64,000 nt of DNA from Desulfurococcales archaeon (GCA_015520735.1 WAPN01000006.1:124001-188000), one strand, 5' to 3'. Shown: positions 44,660 to 54,458, numbered from the stretch's first letter. Program-made: numbers and translations. The notes: generated from the letters alone by a model not told the origin.

Positions 44660-45481
44660 TTGCTGATCAGGCCTGAAACACGGGTCGAAATAGGCGTTAT
44701 TGGCGGTAGTGGGCTTTACAGCATTGATGAGTTAGAGAAGATCGACGAAATAAAAATATATACCCCGTACGGTGAGCCCAGCGACAAAATAGTGATTGGG
44801 CGGTTAAGGGACCGGAAAATAGCGTTCCTCCCAAGGCACGGCCGAGGACACCGCATACCGCCCCACCGCGTCAATTATAGAGCGAATATATGGGCGCTCA
44901 AAGCACTGGGTGCCAAATGGATTATATCGTTCTCAGCCGTTGGGAGCTTGAGAGAAGATTATAGGCCTGGAGACTTCGTAGTGCCAGACCAATTTATAGA
45001 CATGACCAAAGGAGTGAGGCCAATGACGTTCTTCGAGGGCGGAATGGTCGCACATGTAAGTATGGCTGACCCATTCTGCGAGCATCTCAGGAGAATAATA
45101 ATCGAGGCGGCTAAAGAGGCCCCTGAAATAAGGCTCCATGAGGGGGGCACATACATCTGTATTGAGGGCCCAAGATTCTCTACAAGGGCCGAGAGCAATA
45201 TATGGAAGAACGTGTTCCACGCCGACATAATAGGTATGACCCTTGTCCCTGAGGTTGTCCTTGCATGTGAGGCAGAGCTATGCTACGCCACCGTGGCTAT
45301 GATAACAGACTATGATGTATGGGCAGAAAAACCCGTTACGGCAGACGAGGTACTAAAGGTGATGAGGGAGAATACAGAGAAGGCTAAAAGACTGTTACCA
45401 AAGATAATTGAGAAAATACCCGAAAACCCGGATGAGAGGTATTGTAGCTGTTGCAGAGCACTGGAAAACGCAGTGATATAA
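44660..45481 (+). CDS. mtnP: S-methyl-5'-thioadenosine phosphorylase
   Basis: The 273-residue protein shows the PNP/MTAP class II features: [82 protein letters not shown] and TDYDVW. It ends with a CSCC cluster of cysteines, comparable to the CxC disulfide motif described in the Sulfolobus MTAP II enzyme that raises thermostability. It releases adenine from methylthioadenosine, linking to the upstream phosphoribosyltransferase. Confidence 0.95.
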   Translation: MLIRPETRVEIGVIGGSGLYSIDELEKIDEIKIYTPYGEPSDKIVIGRLRDRKIAFLPRHGRGHRIPPHRVNYRANIWALKALGAKWIISFSAVGSLREDYRPGDFVVPDQFIDMTKGVRPMTFFEGGMVAHVSMADPFCEHLRRIIIEAAKEAPEIRLHEGGTYICIEGPRFSTRAESNIWKNVFHADIIGMTLVPEVVLACEAELCYATVAMITDYDVWAEKPVTADEVLKVMRENTEKAKRLLPKIIEKIPENPDERYCSCCRALENAVI

Positions 45482-46353
45482 GGCTGCTGGCGAATAGGGT
45501 CCAAGCCCTAGAAGATATTGCGAAGAAAATTTCAAATAATCTTAATCAGTATCTCGAATCCTCAAAGGGTAGACTATACATTGTTTATTCACGCCTAGGA
45601 TATCTTCCAGCCAACATACTCTACTGGATAATATCAACAATGACGCCGGAAAATGATGTCCGTCTTCTCGATGCAATGAGCTACTCATACTATGTTGCAG
45701 CATATACTGAGCCTTCAACAATAGTTTTCTTCACCACTGATCCAGGATCAAATATAACGCTCAACATATTACAAGCAGCAAGACTCATGGGCAACGAAAT
45801 ATTGATGGTTTCAACAAAACCGCAGAACGTCATACTAGCGGATATGTTGGCCCCGTACGATAAAATATATGTCGACCTACAAGATGAGATAGAAACTTCC
45901 ATCGCCATGGGAATAGCGGCGTTCAACACAGGAATAAAGATCTATAAGGGGCTTGGACGAAGACATGAGCGTCTGGATACACATATGAAGGAGGGATTTC
46001 ACCCAGTAACTGCAGAATTAATCGAAAAATATAGCAACGTAATAGATAGTATCGCCAGTACCGAGGGCATCATTGTAACCTCACCAAAGATACTGGAGCC
46101 CTCCGCATACCTGATCTCAGAGGCGCTGAGACGTAGAGGCATTAAGTCAAGATATGAGCCCCTAGAATACGTCGCGGGCCCCGGCGATGTGCTCATTATA
46201 TCATCTACAGTCGAAGAACACTATATGAAGGAAAAAATCTTCAAATTGAGACTCATGAGAGCGAAAATACATCAGATAGTGTTCAATACAGACCCTCTAG
46301 AAACCAATATTTATGCCTCAATAATTGGATTATATATAGCCAGAAAACGGTGA
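45451..46353 (+). CDS. Unidentified protein with weak SIS (sugar isomerase) resemblance
   Basis: The 300-residue protein starts at TTG 45451 inside the end of mtnP (31-base overlap), so it is coupled to that gene. Segments such as [20 protein letters not shown] followed by [27 protein letters not shown] and a final [17 protein letters not shown] recall the alpha/beta order of SIS domains, including the last helix. The usual phosphosugar-binding Ser/Thr loop is not clear. Function unknown; a role in sugar-phosphate metabolism is possible. Confidence 0.6.
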   Translation: MQSTGKRSDIRLLANRVQALEDIAKKISNNLNQYLESSKGRLYIVYSRLGYLPANILYWIISTMTPENDVRLLDAMSYSYYVAAYTEPSTIVFFTTDPGSNITLNILQAARLMGNEILMVSTKPQNVILADMLAPYDKIYVDLQDEIETSIAMGIAAFNTGIKIYKGLGRRHERLDTHMKEGFHPVTAELIEKYSNVIDSIASTEGIIVTSPKILEPSAYLISEALRRRGIKSRYEPLEYVAGPGDVLIISSTVEEHYMKEKIFKLRLMRAKIHQIVFNTDPLETNIYASIIGLYIARKR

Positions 46354-46384
46354 ACATGGATAACTGGAAAAGAAGTGAGCACTA

Positions 46385-46732
46385 ATGGGCATCCTCGATC
46401 GCCTTTCATACTCCAGGAAATTCTTGATTCTAACATTCATAATTCTCTATATTGATCTTCTCTATCTCACCGCGACATTTAAGCTCGAGACAATTATAGC
46501 CTGCACAATAATAGCCGCGATAATCCTACTCTACTACGCATACTATACCAAGGAGCACAGAAGCGAGCGTGAAGGTATTGCACTCCTAACGTTCGTACTG
46601 CTTTCTATGTCCCTTGGCGCGATCACTGGTACAGCAATTAATCCTGCACTAGGGCCTGCATTCTATACAGTAACAATGACGGTTGCATCAATCATCATAT
46701 TGTTTACTGTGACGAGGCTATCAAGGATCTGA
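46385..46732 (+). CDS. Small four-helix membrane protein
   Basis: The 115-residue protein has four hydrophobic helices (KFLILTFIILYIDLLYL, IIACTIIAAIILLYYAYY, IALLTFVLLSMSLGAITG and ALGPAFYTVTMTVASIIILF) with a short basic N-terminus and loop (KEHRSERE). No family was recognised. It lies 13 bases ahead of the RimK-like gene on the same strand. Confidence 0.6.
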   Translation: MGILDRLSYSRKFLILTFIILYIDLLYLTATFKLETIIACTIIAAIILLYYAYYTKEHRSEREGIALLTFVLLSMSLGAITGTAINPALGPAFYTVTMTVASIIILFTVTRLSRI

Positions 46733-46745
46733 GGTATATCATCTT

Positions 46746-47636
46746 ATGAAAATAGGCATTATCCACTACCGATCCACGCCTCCCTGGAGCGCGCAGGACC
46801 TCATAAGGGCAACTAGCGAGCTTGGCCATACACCGGTATATATGAAGATACAGGAGCTAGATGCCGAGATCAATAGGGGCGAAATACGAGTCTACAGCAG
46901 AAGAAACAATGTAGAAGTAGATGCTGCAGTGGTAAGAAGCCTAGGATTAACGCCTAGCTTAGAGCTATTCTTTAAGCGGCTGGGCATCATTGAGGCGTTG
47001 GAACACAGTACATGTATAATCAATTCCTCTAGAGCGATCATTGACACGAGAGATAAGTGGCGTAGCTTACTAAGACTAGTCTTCAACGGAATCCCTGTCC
47101 CGACAACTATAATGACTGAGAACCCGTTCATGGCGAAGGGTTTTGTGGATAAACATGGCAAAGCCGTATTTAAACCCCTAATAGGTAGCCTAGGCCTGGG
47201 CTCCACACTGATACCAGACCCTGATCTAGCCTATCATATATCTAGGAGCCTGCTATCACTGCGTCTACCAAGCTATCTCCAAGAATATATTGAGAAGCCA
47301 GGCTATGATCTAAGGATATTTATTGTAGGGGGAGAAGTTATAGGAGCGATGAAGAGAGTTGTAAGTAGTGGCTGGAAAACAAATATAGCTCAGGGTGCAC
47401 GAGGAATAAGGGTTTCCGAGAAAGATTATCCAGATGAATTCGAGACAGCGATCAAAACAGCCGAGGTTCTTGGCCTAGACTATACAGGCGTTGACATAAT
47501 AATCGATAAGAACACTGGAAAACACTATGTGATAGAAGCAAATGCTTTCCCGTTATGGCGTGGCCTAAAAGAAGCAACCGGGATCGATCCGGCTAAATCT
47601 ATTATCTCTTACCTAGTAGAGAAGACTAGGAGATGA
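46746..47636 (+). CDS. RimK-like ATP-grasp ligase
   Basis: The 296-residue protein has the RimK/LysX layout: an N-terminal pre-ATP-grasp domain, DTRDKWRSLLRLVFNGIPVP (about 100-120), KAVFKPLIGSLGLGS (ATP loop), QEYIEKPGYDLRIFIVGGEV, WKTNIAQGARG and the metal site DIIIDKNTGKHYVIEANAFP. Family members add amino acids, often glutamate, to proteins, carrier proteins or pterin cofactors. The CitG-like gene 730 bases on makes cofactor modification worth considering. The stop codon lies inside the C box of an sRNA candidate. Confidence 0.82.
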   Translation: MKIGIIHYRSTPPWSAQDLIRATSELGHTPVYMKIQELDAEINRGEIRVYSRRNNVEVDAAVVRSLGLTPSLELFFKRLGIIEALEHSTCIINSSRAIIDTRDKWRSLLRLVFNGIPVPTTIMTENPFMAKGFVDKHGKAVFKPLIGSLGLGSTLIPDPDLAYHISRSLLSLRLPSYLQEYIEKPGYDLRIFIVGGEVIGAMKRVVSSGWKTNIAQGARGIRVSEKDYPDEFETAIKTAEVLGLDYTGVDIIIDKNTGKHYVIEANAFPLWRGLKEATGIDPAKSIISYLVEKTRR

Positions 47637-47696
47637 TGAATAGCAAACCATCGGATCAGCTTATGCTCGTGAAGAGGAGCTCTCACCCTGATCCAT
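47628..47696 (+). ncRNA. C/D box sRNA candidate overlapping a stop codon
   Basis: The boxes are C ATGATGA 47633-47639 (perfect), D' CGGA 47652-47655 (one mismatch), C' GTGAAGA 47669-47675 (one mismatch) and D CTGA 47688-47691 (perfect). Both guide spacers are exactly 12 bases, the archaeal optimum, though the D'-C' gap of 13 is long. The C box contains the TGA stop of the RimK-like gene, and the RNA would end just before the convergent gene at 47700. Confidence 0.45.
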
Positions 47697-47699
47697 ATA

Positions 47700-48332
47700 T
47701 TATTTCATCACGAGCAGGCTCAAAATAGTGAGACCATACGAGATCCCGGGCGAGAATAAAGGAATTACTACTAAGGCGTCATAAAACCCTCCTCCGCCGA
47801 AGACAAGCTTTTCTCTAGAACCCCTATAACCAAGAATATCTGCCCCAAGCAAGGTCGAGACGTAACCCACGACTATTGATAGCGGCAGCGAATAATATGG
47901 CGAGATATTATACATGGATAGTACAAGCGCAGTAGCTGACGAAACACCTATTATAGGCGGCAGAAAACGCACTATGACGCCATGACCTACAACGACATAG
48001 GATGAAAGATATGCAATGACTATATTTATGAAAACAGGCACAACAACCACTTGCGGATATAATGCTACAATATTATATGTCCTGACAAGCATTTCGGCAG
48101 AAATAATCATAGGGACAAAGAAACCCCCAACATTAATGAAGACACGACTAGATAATCTGACCACTATTTTGGAGCCAAAATAAAGAGTTGCAACGACAAT
48201 ACTGCTTTCGAACAAAGCGGTTAAATGATCAGTTAGGATTAACAGTGACGAGAATGTGGCCAGCCAATACACAGCAGCAACGATAATACCTATAACACTT
48301 TGTCTCAATATAGAACAACCAGCAACTATCAT
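47700..48332 (-). CDS. DUF1614-like membrane protein
   Basis: The 210-residue protein has about seven hydrophobic helices. The stretch TLLGADILGYRG and the motif FGGGGFYDALVVIPLFSPGISYG resemble the DUF1614 pattern of GAD...SIGGAGTFDGI. Members are found in archaea and bacteria without an assigned function. It converges on the RimK-like gene and is divergent from the CitG-like gene. Confidence 0.55.
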   Translation of the reverse strand: MIVAGCSILRQSVIGIIVAAVYWLATFSSLLILTDHLTALFESSIVVATLYFGSKIVVRLSSRVFINVGGFFVPMIISAEMLVRTYNIVALYPQVVVVPVFINIVIAYLSSYVVVGHGVIVRFLPPIIGVSSATALVLSMYNISPYYSLPLSIVVGYVSTLLGADILGYRGSREKLVFGGGGFYDALVVIPLFSPGISYGLTILSLLVMK

Positions 48333-48364
48333 GATTTGTCTAACAGCTTATAATCTCTGGGCGG

Positions 48365-49249
48365 GTGTTAAAAACTTTGAACGACTTCATTGTAAAATCC
48401 TTTATGGAGGGTGTACATCTCGGCGTATACTCATCGATAAAGCCTGGATGCTATCATAGGCTAAGCCTCGATAAGGACGCAAGGTATCTGGTGTCATCGC
48501 TTGTATCAGTGATCGACTACTTAGATCAAGCAAGCATGATCGGAGAGAAAATAAGGCGAGGAGAATTAGCAGCTCCCCATGCCTCCTGGGGAACACTATT
48601 GGGGAAAGCACTGAGGGAAGCATATAGGTGGATTCCCGACCACGTGTTCCCAGACATCATTGTCCCCCACTTAATGTATGCCTCCGTGCTAGCATACACG
48701 GATGTGGACAGTATTGTTAAGGATTCAGGGAAGATACGTAGAACACTGAATATATTCCTCCATGGCACTGGTTGGAGAGATATTAAGGTGTTCATAGATG
48801 CTCTTAGAAGCATTCATAGATACGATATGGTCGATCATCTCAGGACGTCGGGCATAGACCATGTGCACGCGCTGGAGAGCGGTATGACTCTTGAGGACGT
48901 GTTCAGAGTTCTTGGGAGCAAATGGCCTGGTTTCATGTCGCTCGATACAAGATATACTGAGTTATTCGATCACGTCAAACGATTAATTGAATATAATAAG
49001 AAGTACGGTGATCCAGAATCCGCTGTCGTCGCCACATACTTGGATCTAATAGAAAAAAGACTTCCAAGCTGGGCTGAAAAAATAGTTGAGGAAGCAAGAA
49101 ACAGTGGATTGATGACTTCTAGAGAAGGAAGCAAGATACTGTTCAACATGGATTTACGGCTTAGGAAGGAGAAACACTTATTCAGGGAGTATATTGGGCT
49201 AGTGGCAATAATAACGAGCCTCGCAATATATGAGGGGCTAAGACCCTGA
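48365..49249 (+). CDS. CitG/MdcB-like protein (triphosphoribosyl-dephospho-CoA synthase family, COG1767)
   Basis: The 294-residue protein is all-helical with the family features FMEGVHLGVYSSIKPGCYHR (compare TPKPGLVDR of CitG), RGELAAPHASWGTLLGKALREAY and DYLDQASMIGEKI. In bacteria the family makes the prosthetic group of citrate lyase; no citrate lyase is here, so an archaeal nucleotide-cofactor role is more likely. The TTG or ATG start is not fully certain. Confidence 0.65.
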   Translation: MLKTLNDFIVKSFMEGVHLGVYSSIKPGCYHRLSLDKDARYLVSSLVSVIDYLDQASMIGEKIRRGELAAPHASWGTLLGKALREAYRWIPDHVFPDIIVPHLMYASVLAYTDVDSIVKDSGKIRRTLNIFLHGTGWRDIKVFIDALRSIHRYDMVDHLRTSGIDHVHALESGMTLEDVFRVLGSKWPGFMSLDTRYTELFDHVKRLIEYNKKYGDPESAVVATYLDLIEKRLPSWAEKIVEEARNSGLMTSREGSKILFNMDLRLRKEKHLFREYIGLVAIITSLAIYEGLRP

Positions 49250-49254
49250 GGCTC

Positions 49255-50049
49255 TTAGTAGATGAAGTCGTCATAGTATAGTTCGCTCATGGGTTCTCCT
49301 ATGTGCTTTTCTAGGCTCCTAAACACCTTTATCTGCGCTTTAATTCTCGGATCCATGAAGAACGGGGCGAAAGCTATGCCTGAAAGGAACCCTCCTATAT
49401 GAGCCCAAAACGCTACCGAGGACGCAAATCCTATCAATACGTATAGTCCCATGAACAACTGAAATATGAACCACATGATTATATAAGCCCATGCCGGTAA
49501 CGTGAATATCAATGGTATAAACCATATTGGGTAAACCATTGTTATCTTCGATCTAGGATAGAATACCAGGTAAGCGCCCATAACGCCACTGATAGCGCCG
49601 GAGGCCCCCAGGGTAGGCACTATCCAGGGGTTAATCCCCGAATAAGAGCCAGCCAGTGTTTCCTGAGGCGTTATAGCAATACTAAATATGTGGAAAATAG
49701 CTGCTAGAACACCGCATAGAAAATAGAATACGATGTATCTCTTCTTACCCATAACACTCTCCACAGGAGCGCCAAAGAAAAACAGGAATATCATGTTACC
49801 GAGAATGTGGATAAGGTTGGCGTGGAGAAACATTGCAGTAAATATCGTCCATAGGCGATGCCCCATCACTATATCTAGGGGCACCATTGCCAGAGCACGT
49901 TGTACATCAAAATAGGTTTTGGCGCCGTTAACGAGGAGGGATGGATCAACATACATGAGTATGAATATTATGAAATTTAAAGCGATTATGGTGAGTGTGA
50001 TTGTTGGTCTCCTATGTGGAGCGCTCTGCCAGATCGGGATGCCCGCCAA
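49255..50049 (-). CDS. Rhomboid family intramembrane serine protease
   Basis: The 264-residue protein has six or seven helices and the rhomboid catalytic dyad: Ser in LGASGAISGVMGAYL and His in FWAHIGGFLSGIAF. The loop motif FLHANLIHILGNMIFLFFFG (HxxxN-type) is also present. It cleaves transmembrane substrates within the membrane. It ends 5 bases from the convergent CitG-like gene. Confidence 0.92.
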   Translation of the reverse strand: MAGIPIWQSAPHRRPTITLTIIALNFIIFILMYVDPSLLVNGAKTYFDVQRALAMVPLDIVMGHRLWTIFTAMFLHANLIHILGNMIFLFFFGAPVESVMGKKRYIVFYFLCGVLAAIFHIFSIAITPQETLAGSYSGINPWIVPTLGASGAISGVMGAYLVFYPRSKITMVYPIWFIPLIFTLPAWAYIIMWFIFQLFMGLYVLIGFASSVAFWAHIGGFLSGIAFAPFFMDPRIKAQIKVFRSLEKHIGEPMSELYYDDFIY

Positions 50050-50097
50050 TAACTAACACCGTGGACAAGCATGTTCTTGCATACTATTTCATTGTGC

Positions 50098-50835
50098 TTA
50101 GCGTCTAAATATCCATCTCTCCAGGCCTTGCGGGGTATATTGATCTATATTTATCGTTACGATCTTTTTTCTCGCCGGGAGAGATACATTGTATACTGGT
50201 TTTTCTCCAATAGTTATTTTCTCGATTAAACCATTGTGTGCATGGCCATGGATAACAATATCAAACAATCCTTTCTCGATGAGCTTCTCGAATTTTGTAG
50301 AGGCTAAGTGTGGCCATACATGTCTCGGTTCTCCTTTTAGGTTTCGATAAGTTACACCATAATGGCTTACGAGGACTACCCTGTCTACGCGGTGCTTGAG
50401 AGTTAAAGCTATCTCCGCTATCTTATCGGGCAATGTGTCGTAGTATTTCTTGATTCCTGGTATGTTTTTGAGCTGCCATGTAGTGGGTTTGTCGAGTGCT
50501 CCTCTTGTGCCTATAAATCCTATTTTTAAATCATCCACTTGGACCACTGTGTAGTTGTCATTAAGCCATGTAATCTCGGGGTATTTCTTCACATATTCTT
50601 CTTCATGATCTCTGAACTCCTCATTACCAAATACGCTGATAATTGTTATGTTTCCGAGCATCCTGTGTATTGCGTCTACAACAGGTTTCAGCATCACAAT
50701 TCTATTCTTGTAGACAAGATCTCCGGCTAGAATGAGGAGAGAGGGTTTTTCTTTAAGTTTCCTAAGTGATCTTATAAACAGGGCCAAGTACTTAGGGCTG
50801 TGGATGTCTGCTGTTGCAGCTATTTTCATCGTCAT
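50098..50835 (-). CDS. Calcineurin-like metallophosphoesterase
   Basis: The 245-residue protein has all five metal-binding blocks: ATADIHSPKYL (DxH), LAGDLVYKN (GD), VFGNEEFRDHEE (GNxE in place of GNHD), VLVSHYGVTY (H) and IHGHAHNG (GHxH). It belongs to the archaeal phosphoesterase group often annotated as Icc-like. The substrate is unknown. The start could be the second ATG at 50829. Confidence 0.85.
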   Translation of the reverse strand: MTMKIAATADIHSPKYLALFIRSLRKLKEKPSLLILAGDLVYKNRIVMLKPVVDAIHRMLGNITIISVFGNEEFRDHEEEYVKKYPEITWLNDNYTVVQVDDLKIGFIGTRGALDKPTTWQLKNIPGIKKYYDTLPDKIAEIALTLKHRVDRVVLVSHYGVTYRNLKGEPRHVWPHLASTKFEKLIEKGLFDIVIHGHAHNGLIEKITIGEKPVYNVSLPARKKIVTINIDQYTPQGLERWIFRR

Positions 50836-50896
50836 CGCCGAGACAAATGTTATTAGGGAAATATCCCCCTATCCTACAGTTCGAGTATAGTATTAT

Positions 50897-51151
50897 ATGT
50901 TGGGTGAAAAGAATATGACGATCGGATTGCTAAAAGGCGTCAACAAGGCAGGACATAAGGGATGGACCACTGTTAAATGTGTGATCTGCCACAGAGATCT
51001 AGATCTCTTCAAAGCAGTTGATACCGGGGACGTATACTACTGTCCGAAGTGCTTAAAAGCCGGTCGAGAAGCATATTTCTGTGCAGCTCATGCCAGAAAC
51101 GTACACTATAAATGCCCACTCTGCGGAAGCGAGCTAAAACCCTACTATTAG
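50897..51151 (+). CDS. Small zinc-knuckle protein
   Basis: The 84-residue protein has four Cys/His pairs: CVICHRDL, CPKCLKAG, CAAHARNVH and CPLCGSEL, suited for two zinc sites in a treble-clef or RING-like arrangement. An N-terminal basic stretch (KGVNKAGHKGW) precedes them. No family was recognised. The stop overlaps the stop of the convergent ferredoxin by four bases. Confidence 0.65.
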   Translation: MLGEKNMTIGLLKGVNKAGHKGWTTVKCVICHRDLDLFKAVDTGDVYYCPKCLKAGREAYFCAAHARNVHYKCPLCGSELKPYY

Positions 51152-51336
51152 GGATCATCATCGACTATATTGATTGCTTTTTCAGGACATAAAGGAACAC
51201 ATGCATAGCACTCTGTACATTTTTCCTGCCTAACCACGAGCTCCCCATCAATGATCACAAATACATGTGCGGGACAGTATTCAACGCATAGCTTACACAT
51301 ATTACATCTACCACGATCAACTATCACATTAACCAA
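51148..51336 (-). CDS. 2[4Fe-4S] ferredoxin
   Basis: The 62-residue protein has two classical cluster motifs, CNMCKLCVEYCP and CTECYACVPLCP, with eight Cys and no insert. It may be the soluble electron carrier between fermentative oxidoreductases such as AOR and the membrane complex. It may equally be a subunit of 2-oxoacid oxidoreductases, none of which is in this window. It is divergent from the PHP gene with only 23 bases between. Confidence 0.9.
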   Translation of the reverse strand: MVNVIVDRGRCNMCKLCVEYCPAHVFVIIDGELVVRQEKCTECYACVPLCPEKAINIVDDDP

Positions 51337-51359
51337 TACATCCCACCGGTGATAGAGCT

Positions 51360-52022
51360 TTGAGGCTCAAAGCAGATTTCCACATACATAGTACGTATAG
51401 TGATGGTCGTTGTACACCAAAGGATATTATTCTCGAAGCAATCAATAAAGGCATCGAGATCATTAGTATTACGGACCATAATAGTTTCCAGGGTGCAATT
51501 GTGGGTTCCCGTTATGCTAAGGAACTACCCGACGCGCCCCTAGTAATCATAGGTAACGAGGTTAGAACAGACCTGGGCGATATACTAGTATATTGTCTCG
51601 AAGCATTTGATCCCCCTAGAAATGCTTTGGAACTAATAGATCGAGCGCATGAAAACAGCTGCTTAGTTGTTCCAGCACATCCCTTCGATATCATAAGACA
51701 TGGAGTTGGCGAAAACCTCTATAACATTCGTGGATGGGACGCGGTCGAAGTATGGAACGCGTCAGCACCTCCAAACGCGAATAAAGAGGCCATAAAAGCC
51801 GCTAAAATACTGGGTCTCCCGGGCATAGCTTCTAGCGATGCGCATATTCCCGAATATATTGGTGTAGCGTACACTGTGATAGATGCTGATGAACTCAGCA
51901 TTGAGAATGTGCTGGAAGCTATTAAAAGAGGACGTGTTCAGCCCCACTATGGTTACCCGGATTTTAGGGCATTTGTTAAAAGAGTTGGCTGGAGTATTAG
52001 GAGAAGGCTAGGGCTGGACTAG
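51360..52022 (+). CDS. PHP-domain metal-dependent phosphoesterase
   Basis: The 220-residue protein has the PHP motifs: ADFHIHSTYSDGRCTP, ISITDHNSFQGA, GNEVRTDLGDILVYCLEA, VVPAHPFD and IASSDAHIPEYIG. Homologues cleave nucleotides or histidinol phosphate. Start TTG 51360. The last 15 bases overlap the convergent valS gene. Confidence 0.88.
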   Translation: MRLKADFHIHSTYSDGRCTPKDIILEAINKGIEIISITDHNSFQGAIVGSRYAKELPDAPLVIIGNEVRTDLGDILVYCLEAFDPPRNALELIDRAHENSCLVVPAHPFDIIRHGVGENLYNIRGWDAVEVWNASAPPNANKEAIKAAKILGLPGIASSDAHIPEYIGVAYTVIDADELSIENVLEAIKRGRVQPHYGYPDFRAFVKRVGWSIRRRLGLD

Positions 52023-54458
52023 ATATATGCCCGCCCCTATTTCTATTGCTTTCTCACACTTCTCGTTCTCCTTATAGAACACGTAATCCGTTATATGGTG
52101 AAGTTTTATGAAGTCTTTCTCGAGTGGCCGCATCTTCTCGGGCAGTAGTACTTTTCCAGGCAATGGCTCCTTGAATCTAATGTTGTTTTTCTTCTTGTAG
52201 CTCCATATAGCCGAGTTTGTCTGAACCAGTATTTCCGCTAGATCAGCTGGCGTTTCCAACCATTTATCCTCGGGATCTGGGAAGTGCTCGATATGGACTG
52301 TCTTTCCGTATAGTTCCCTATAGATCGCATCTGTTACGAAGGGCATTATGGGTGCGAGTGCTCTTAATATTGTCTTCAGCACGTAGTGGAGGGTGTACCA
52401 TGCGGCTTTTTGCTCTGACTCCGTGAAGGAGTTATCCCGGTTATAGGCCCTGGATTTTATGAGCTCCATGTAGTTTGAGGCGAAGTAGTTCCATGTATAC
52501 TGGTATATCCGGGTTATTGGTTCATACACGTCGAGATCGCTATATGCTCTATCTATTTCCTTTAGCTCCCTATGCAGCAGGGCGATCGTTGCCTTATCTA
52601 TAGGCTCCAGTTTATCCTCGCTAATATCATTCGGCTCCGGGAACATCGATATGAATCTGGCTATGTTCCATAGCTTGGTGGCGAAAAGAAGACCCGTTCT
52701 AAGCATTTGCTCGGAGAACCTGTAGTCGTATCCGAGCTTCGAGGCCGCCGCAGCCCAGTAGCGGAACGCGTCGGCGCCATACTTTTCTATGTAGGGCTCT
52801 GGGTCGATGACGTTGCCCTTTGACTTATGCATAGCTTCTCCTTTCTCGTCCAGCCCCATACCTGTTATTCTTACCCATTTGAATGCTGGTTTTCCTGTAA
52901 GCTGGTATACTCTTAGGAGGCTATAGTATAGCCATGTCCTGATAATGTCTTGTCCCTGAGGCCTGAGCGTGTTATTGAATACTCTTTTGAATAACTCCTC
53001 GTTCCTCCTATATCCAGTTATGTAGAGAACCGATATGCTTGAGTCAAACCATGTATCAAATACTTTCTTCTCTCCCTCAAGCTCTTCTTTGGGTGCACCA
53101 CATCTCGGACAATTATCCCACGGAGGCTCATCGATCCACGGCCTATAGTATTTGCCGGGCTCCGGCACTAGTACGGCTCCACACCGACGGCATCTCCACA
53201 ATGGTACCTCTGTAGCATAGTATCTATCCCTGCTAATGGGCCAGTCGGTTGAGACACTGTCTATCCAGTCTATGAGTTTTTTCCTATGCATTTCGGGGTG
53301 AAAGCTTATTTCTTCAGCGATCCTTCTTATTTGGTCTTTGAAGTCCAGTTGTTTTAGGAACCATTCCCTGGTATGTATTATTTGGATGGGAGTCTTGCAA
53401 CGCCAACATACGGGGATGCTGTGCTTGATCTTCTCCTTCTTGACCAAGACTCCCTTCTCCTCGAGTATCTCGACGATCTTCTTCCTAGCCTCCTCAACTG
53501 TTAGCCCGGCCAGAGGCCCCGTTATATCCCTCATCCTGCCGTCTTTATCGATTATTATCGTTGGCTCTAGACAGAGGTCCCGGAACATCTTAACATCTGT
53601 CTGGTCCCCATAACTACATACCATTACAAGGCCTGTGCCGAATGAAGGATCTACTTCTGGGTACTCAGTGATAATCATTTCGTGTCCGTAAGCAGGGTTT
53701 ATCGCGTGGAGACCATTAAGCCTCTTATACCTTTCATCCTCGGGGTTATAGACGAGGGCTTTACAAGCTCGGAGCATTTCGGGCCTAGTTGTAGCGACTA
53801 CTACTTCTTCTCCGGTCTCCTTTATCTTGAACTTGATGTAGTAGAGGTATCCTTCGACATCCTTATGCTCTAGCTCCGCGTCTGCCAGTGTTGTCCTGCA
53901 TCGAGGACACCAGTTAACGGGTCTTTCATCCTCGTATATTAGGCCCTTATTGAACAGCTCGATGAACGTTGCCTGGGTTATCCTCCTATACTCTGGGCTA
54001 TCCGTGCCATTTCTCCAGTAGTCGAAGCTACAACCTATCTTCCTCCACACTTTGACTATCTCGTCTTCGGCCTTATCGAGAAACTCTTTACATAGTTTTA
54101 GGAAACGCTCTCTCCCTTCAGGGGTCTGCGATATTTCATGCGGGTTTATACCATACGCCTTCTCGACCTGTACCTCAACGGGTAAACCATTTCTGTCCGC
54201 ATAGAATGGTACGAGTACGTTATAGCCTTTCATTCTAAAGTACCTTGCAATCATGTCGATTTGTGCATAATGAGCTGTTCCTCCGACATGCCATTTCCCG
54301 CTCGCGTATGGCGGGGGGGTATCAATCGCTATTATTGGCTTCTTATCGTTTGGATCAAATTTGAACTCGTATAGTTTTTCCTCCATCCATTTCTCGTAGA
54401 GTTGCTTCTCTTTATCAATGCTCCAACGCTTATCCTTTATCTTTGGCTTAAACCCCAA
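52008..54458 (-). CDS. valS: Valyl-tRNA synthetase
   Basis: The 816-residue protein is the archaeal short form. The class I signature is PPPYASGKWHVGGTAHY (HIGH equivalent HVGG), the editing domain contains ATTRPEMLRACKALVYNP, zinc knuckles CPRCRTTL, CWRCKTPI, CRRCG and CPRCG are present, and MHKSKGNVIDPEP stands for KMSKS. A C-terminal anticodon-binding helix domain follows. It charges tRNA-Val. Confidence 0.96.
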   Translation of the reverse strand: MGFKPKIKDKRWSIDKEKQLYEKWMEEKLYEFKFDPNDKKPIIAIDTPPPYASGKWHVGGTAHYAQIDMIARYFRMKGYNVLVPFYADRNGLPVEVQVEKAYGINPHEISQTPEGRERFLKLCKEFLDKAEDEIVKVWRKIGCSFDYWRNGTDSPEYRRITQATFIELFNKGLIYEDERPVNWCPRCRTTLADAELEHKDVEGYLYYIKFKIKETGEEVVVATTRPEMLRACKALVYNPEDERYKRLNGLHAINPAYGHEMIITEYPEVDPSFGTGLVMVCSYGDQTDVKMFRDLCLEPTIIIDKDGRMRDITGPLAGLTVEEARKKIVEILEEKGVLVKKEKIKHSIPVCWRCKTPIQIIHTREWFLKQLDFKDQIRRIAEEISFHPEMHRKKLIDWIDSVSTDWPISRDRYYATEVPLWRCRRCGAVLVPEPGKYYRPWIDEPPWDNCPRCGAPKEELEGEKKVFDTWFDSSISVLYITGYRRNEELFKRVFNNTLRPQGQDIIRTWLYYSLLRVYQLTGKPAFKWVRITGMGLDEKGEAMHKSKGNVIDPEPYIEKYGADAFRYWAAAASKLGYDYRFSEQMLRTGLLFATKLWNIARFISMFPEPNDISEDKLEPIDKATIALLHRELKEIDRAYSDLDVYEPITRIYQYTWNYFASNYMELIKSRAYNRDNSFTESEQKAAWYTLHYVLKTILRALAPIMPFVTDAIYRELYGKTVHIEHFPDPEDKWLETPADLAEILVQTNSAIWSYKKKNNIRFKEPLPGKVLLPEKMRPLEKDFIKLHHITDYVFYKENEKCEKAIEIGAGIYLVQP

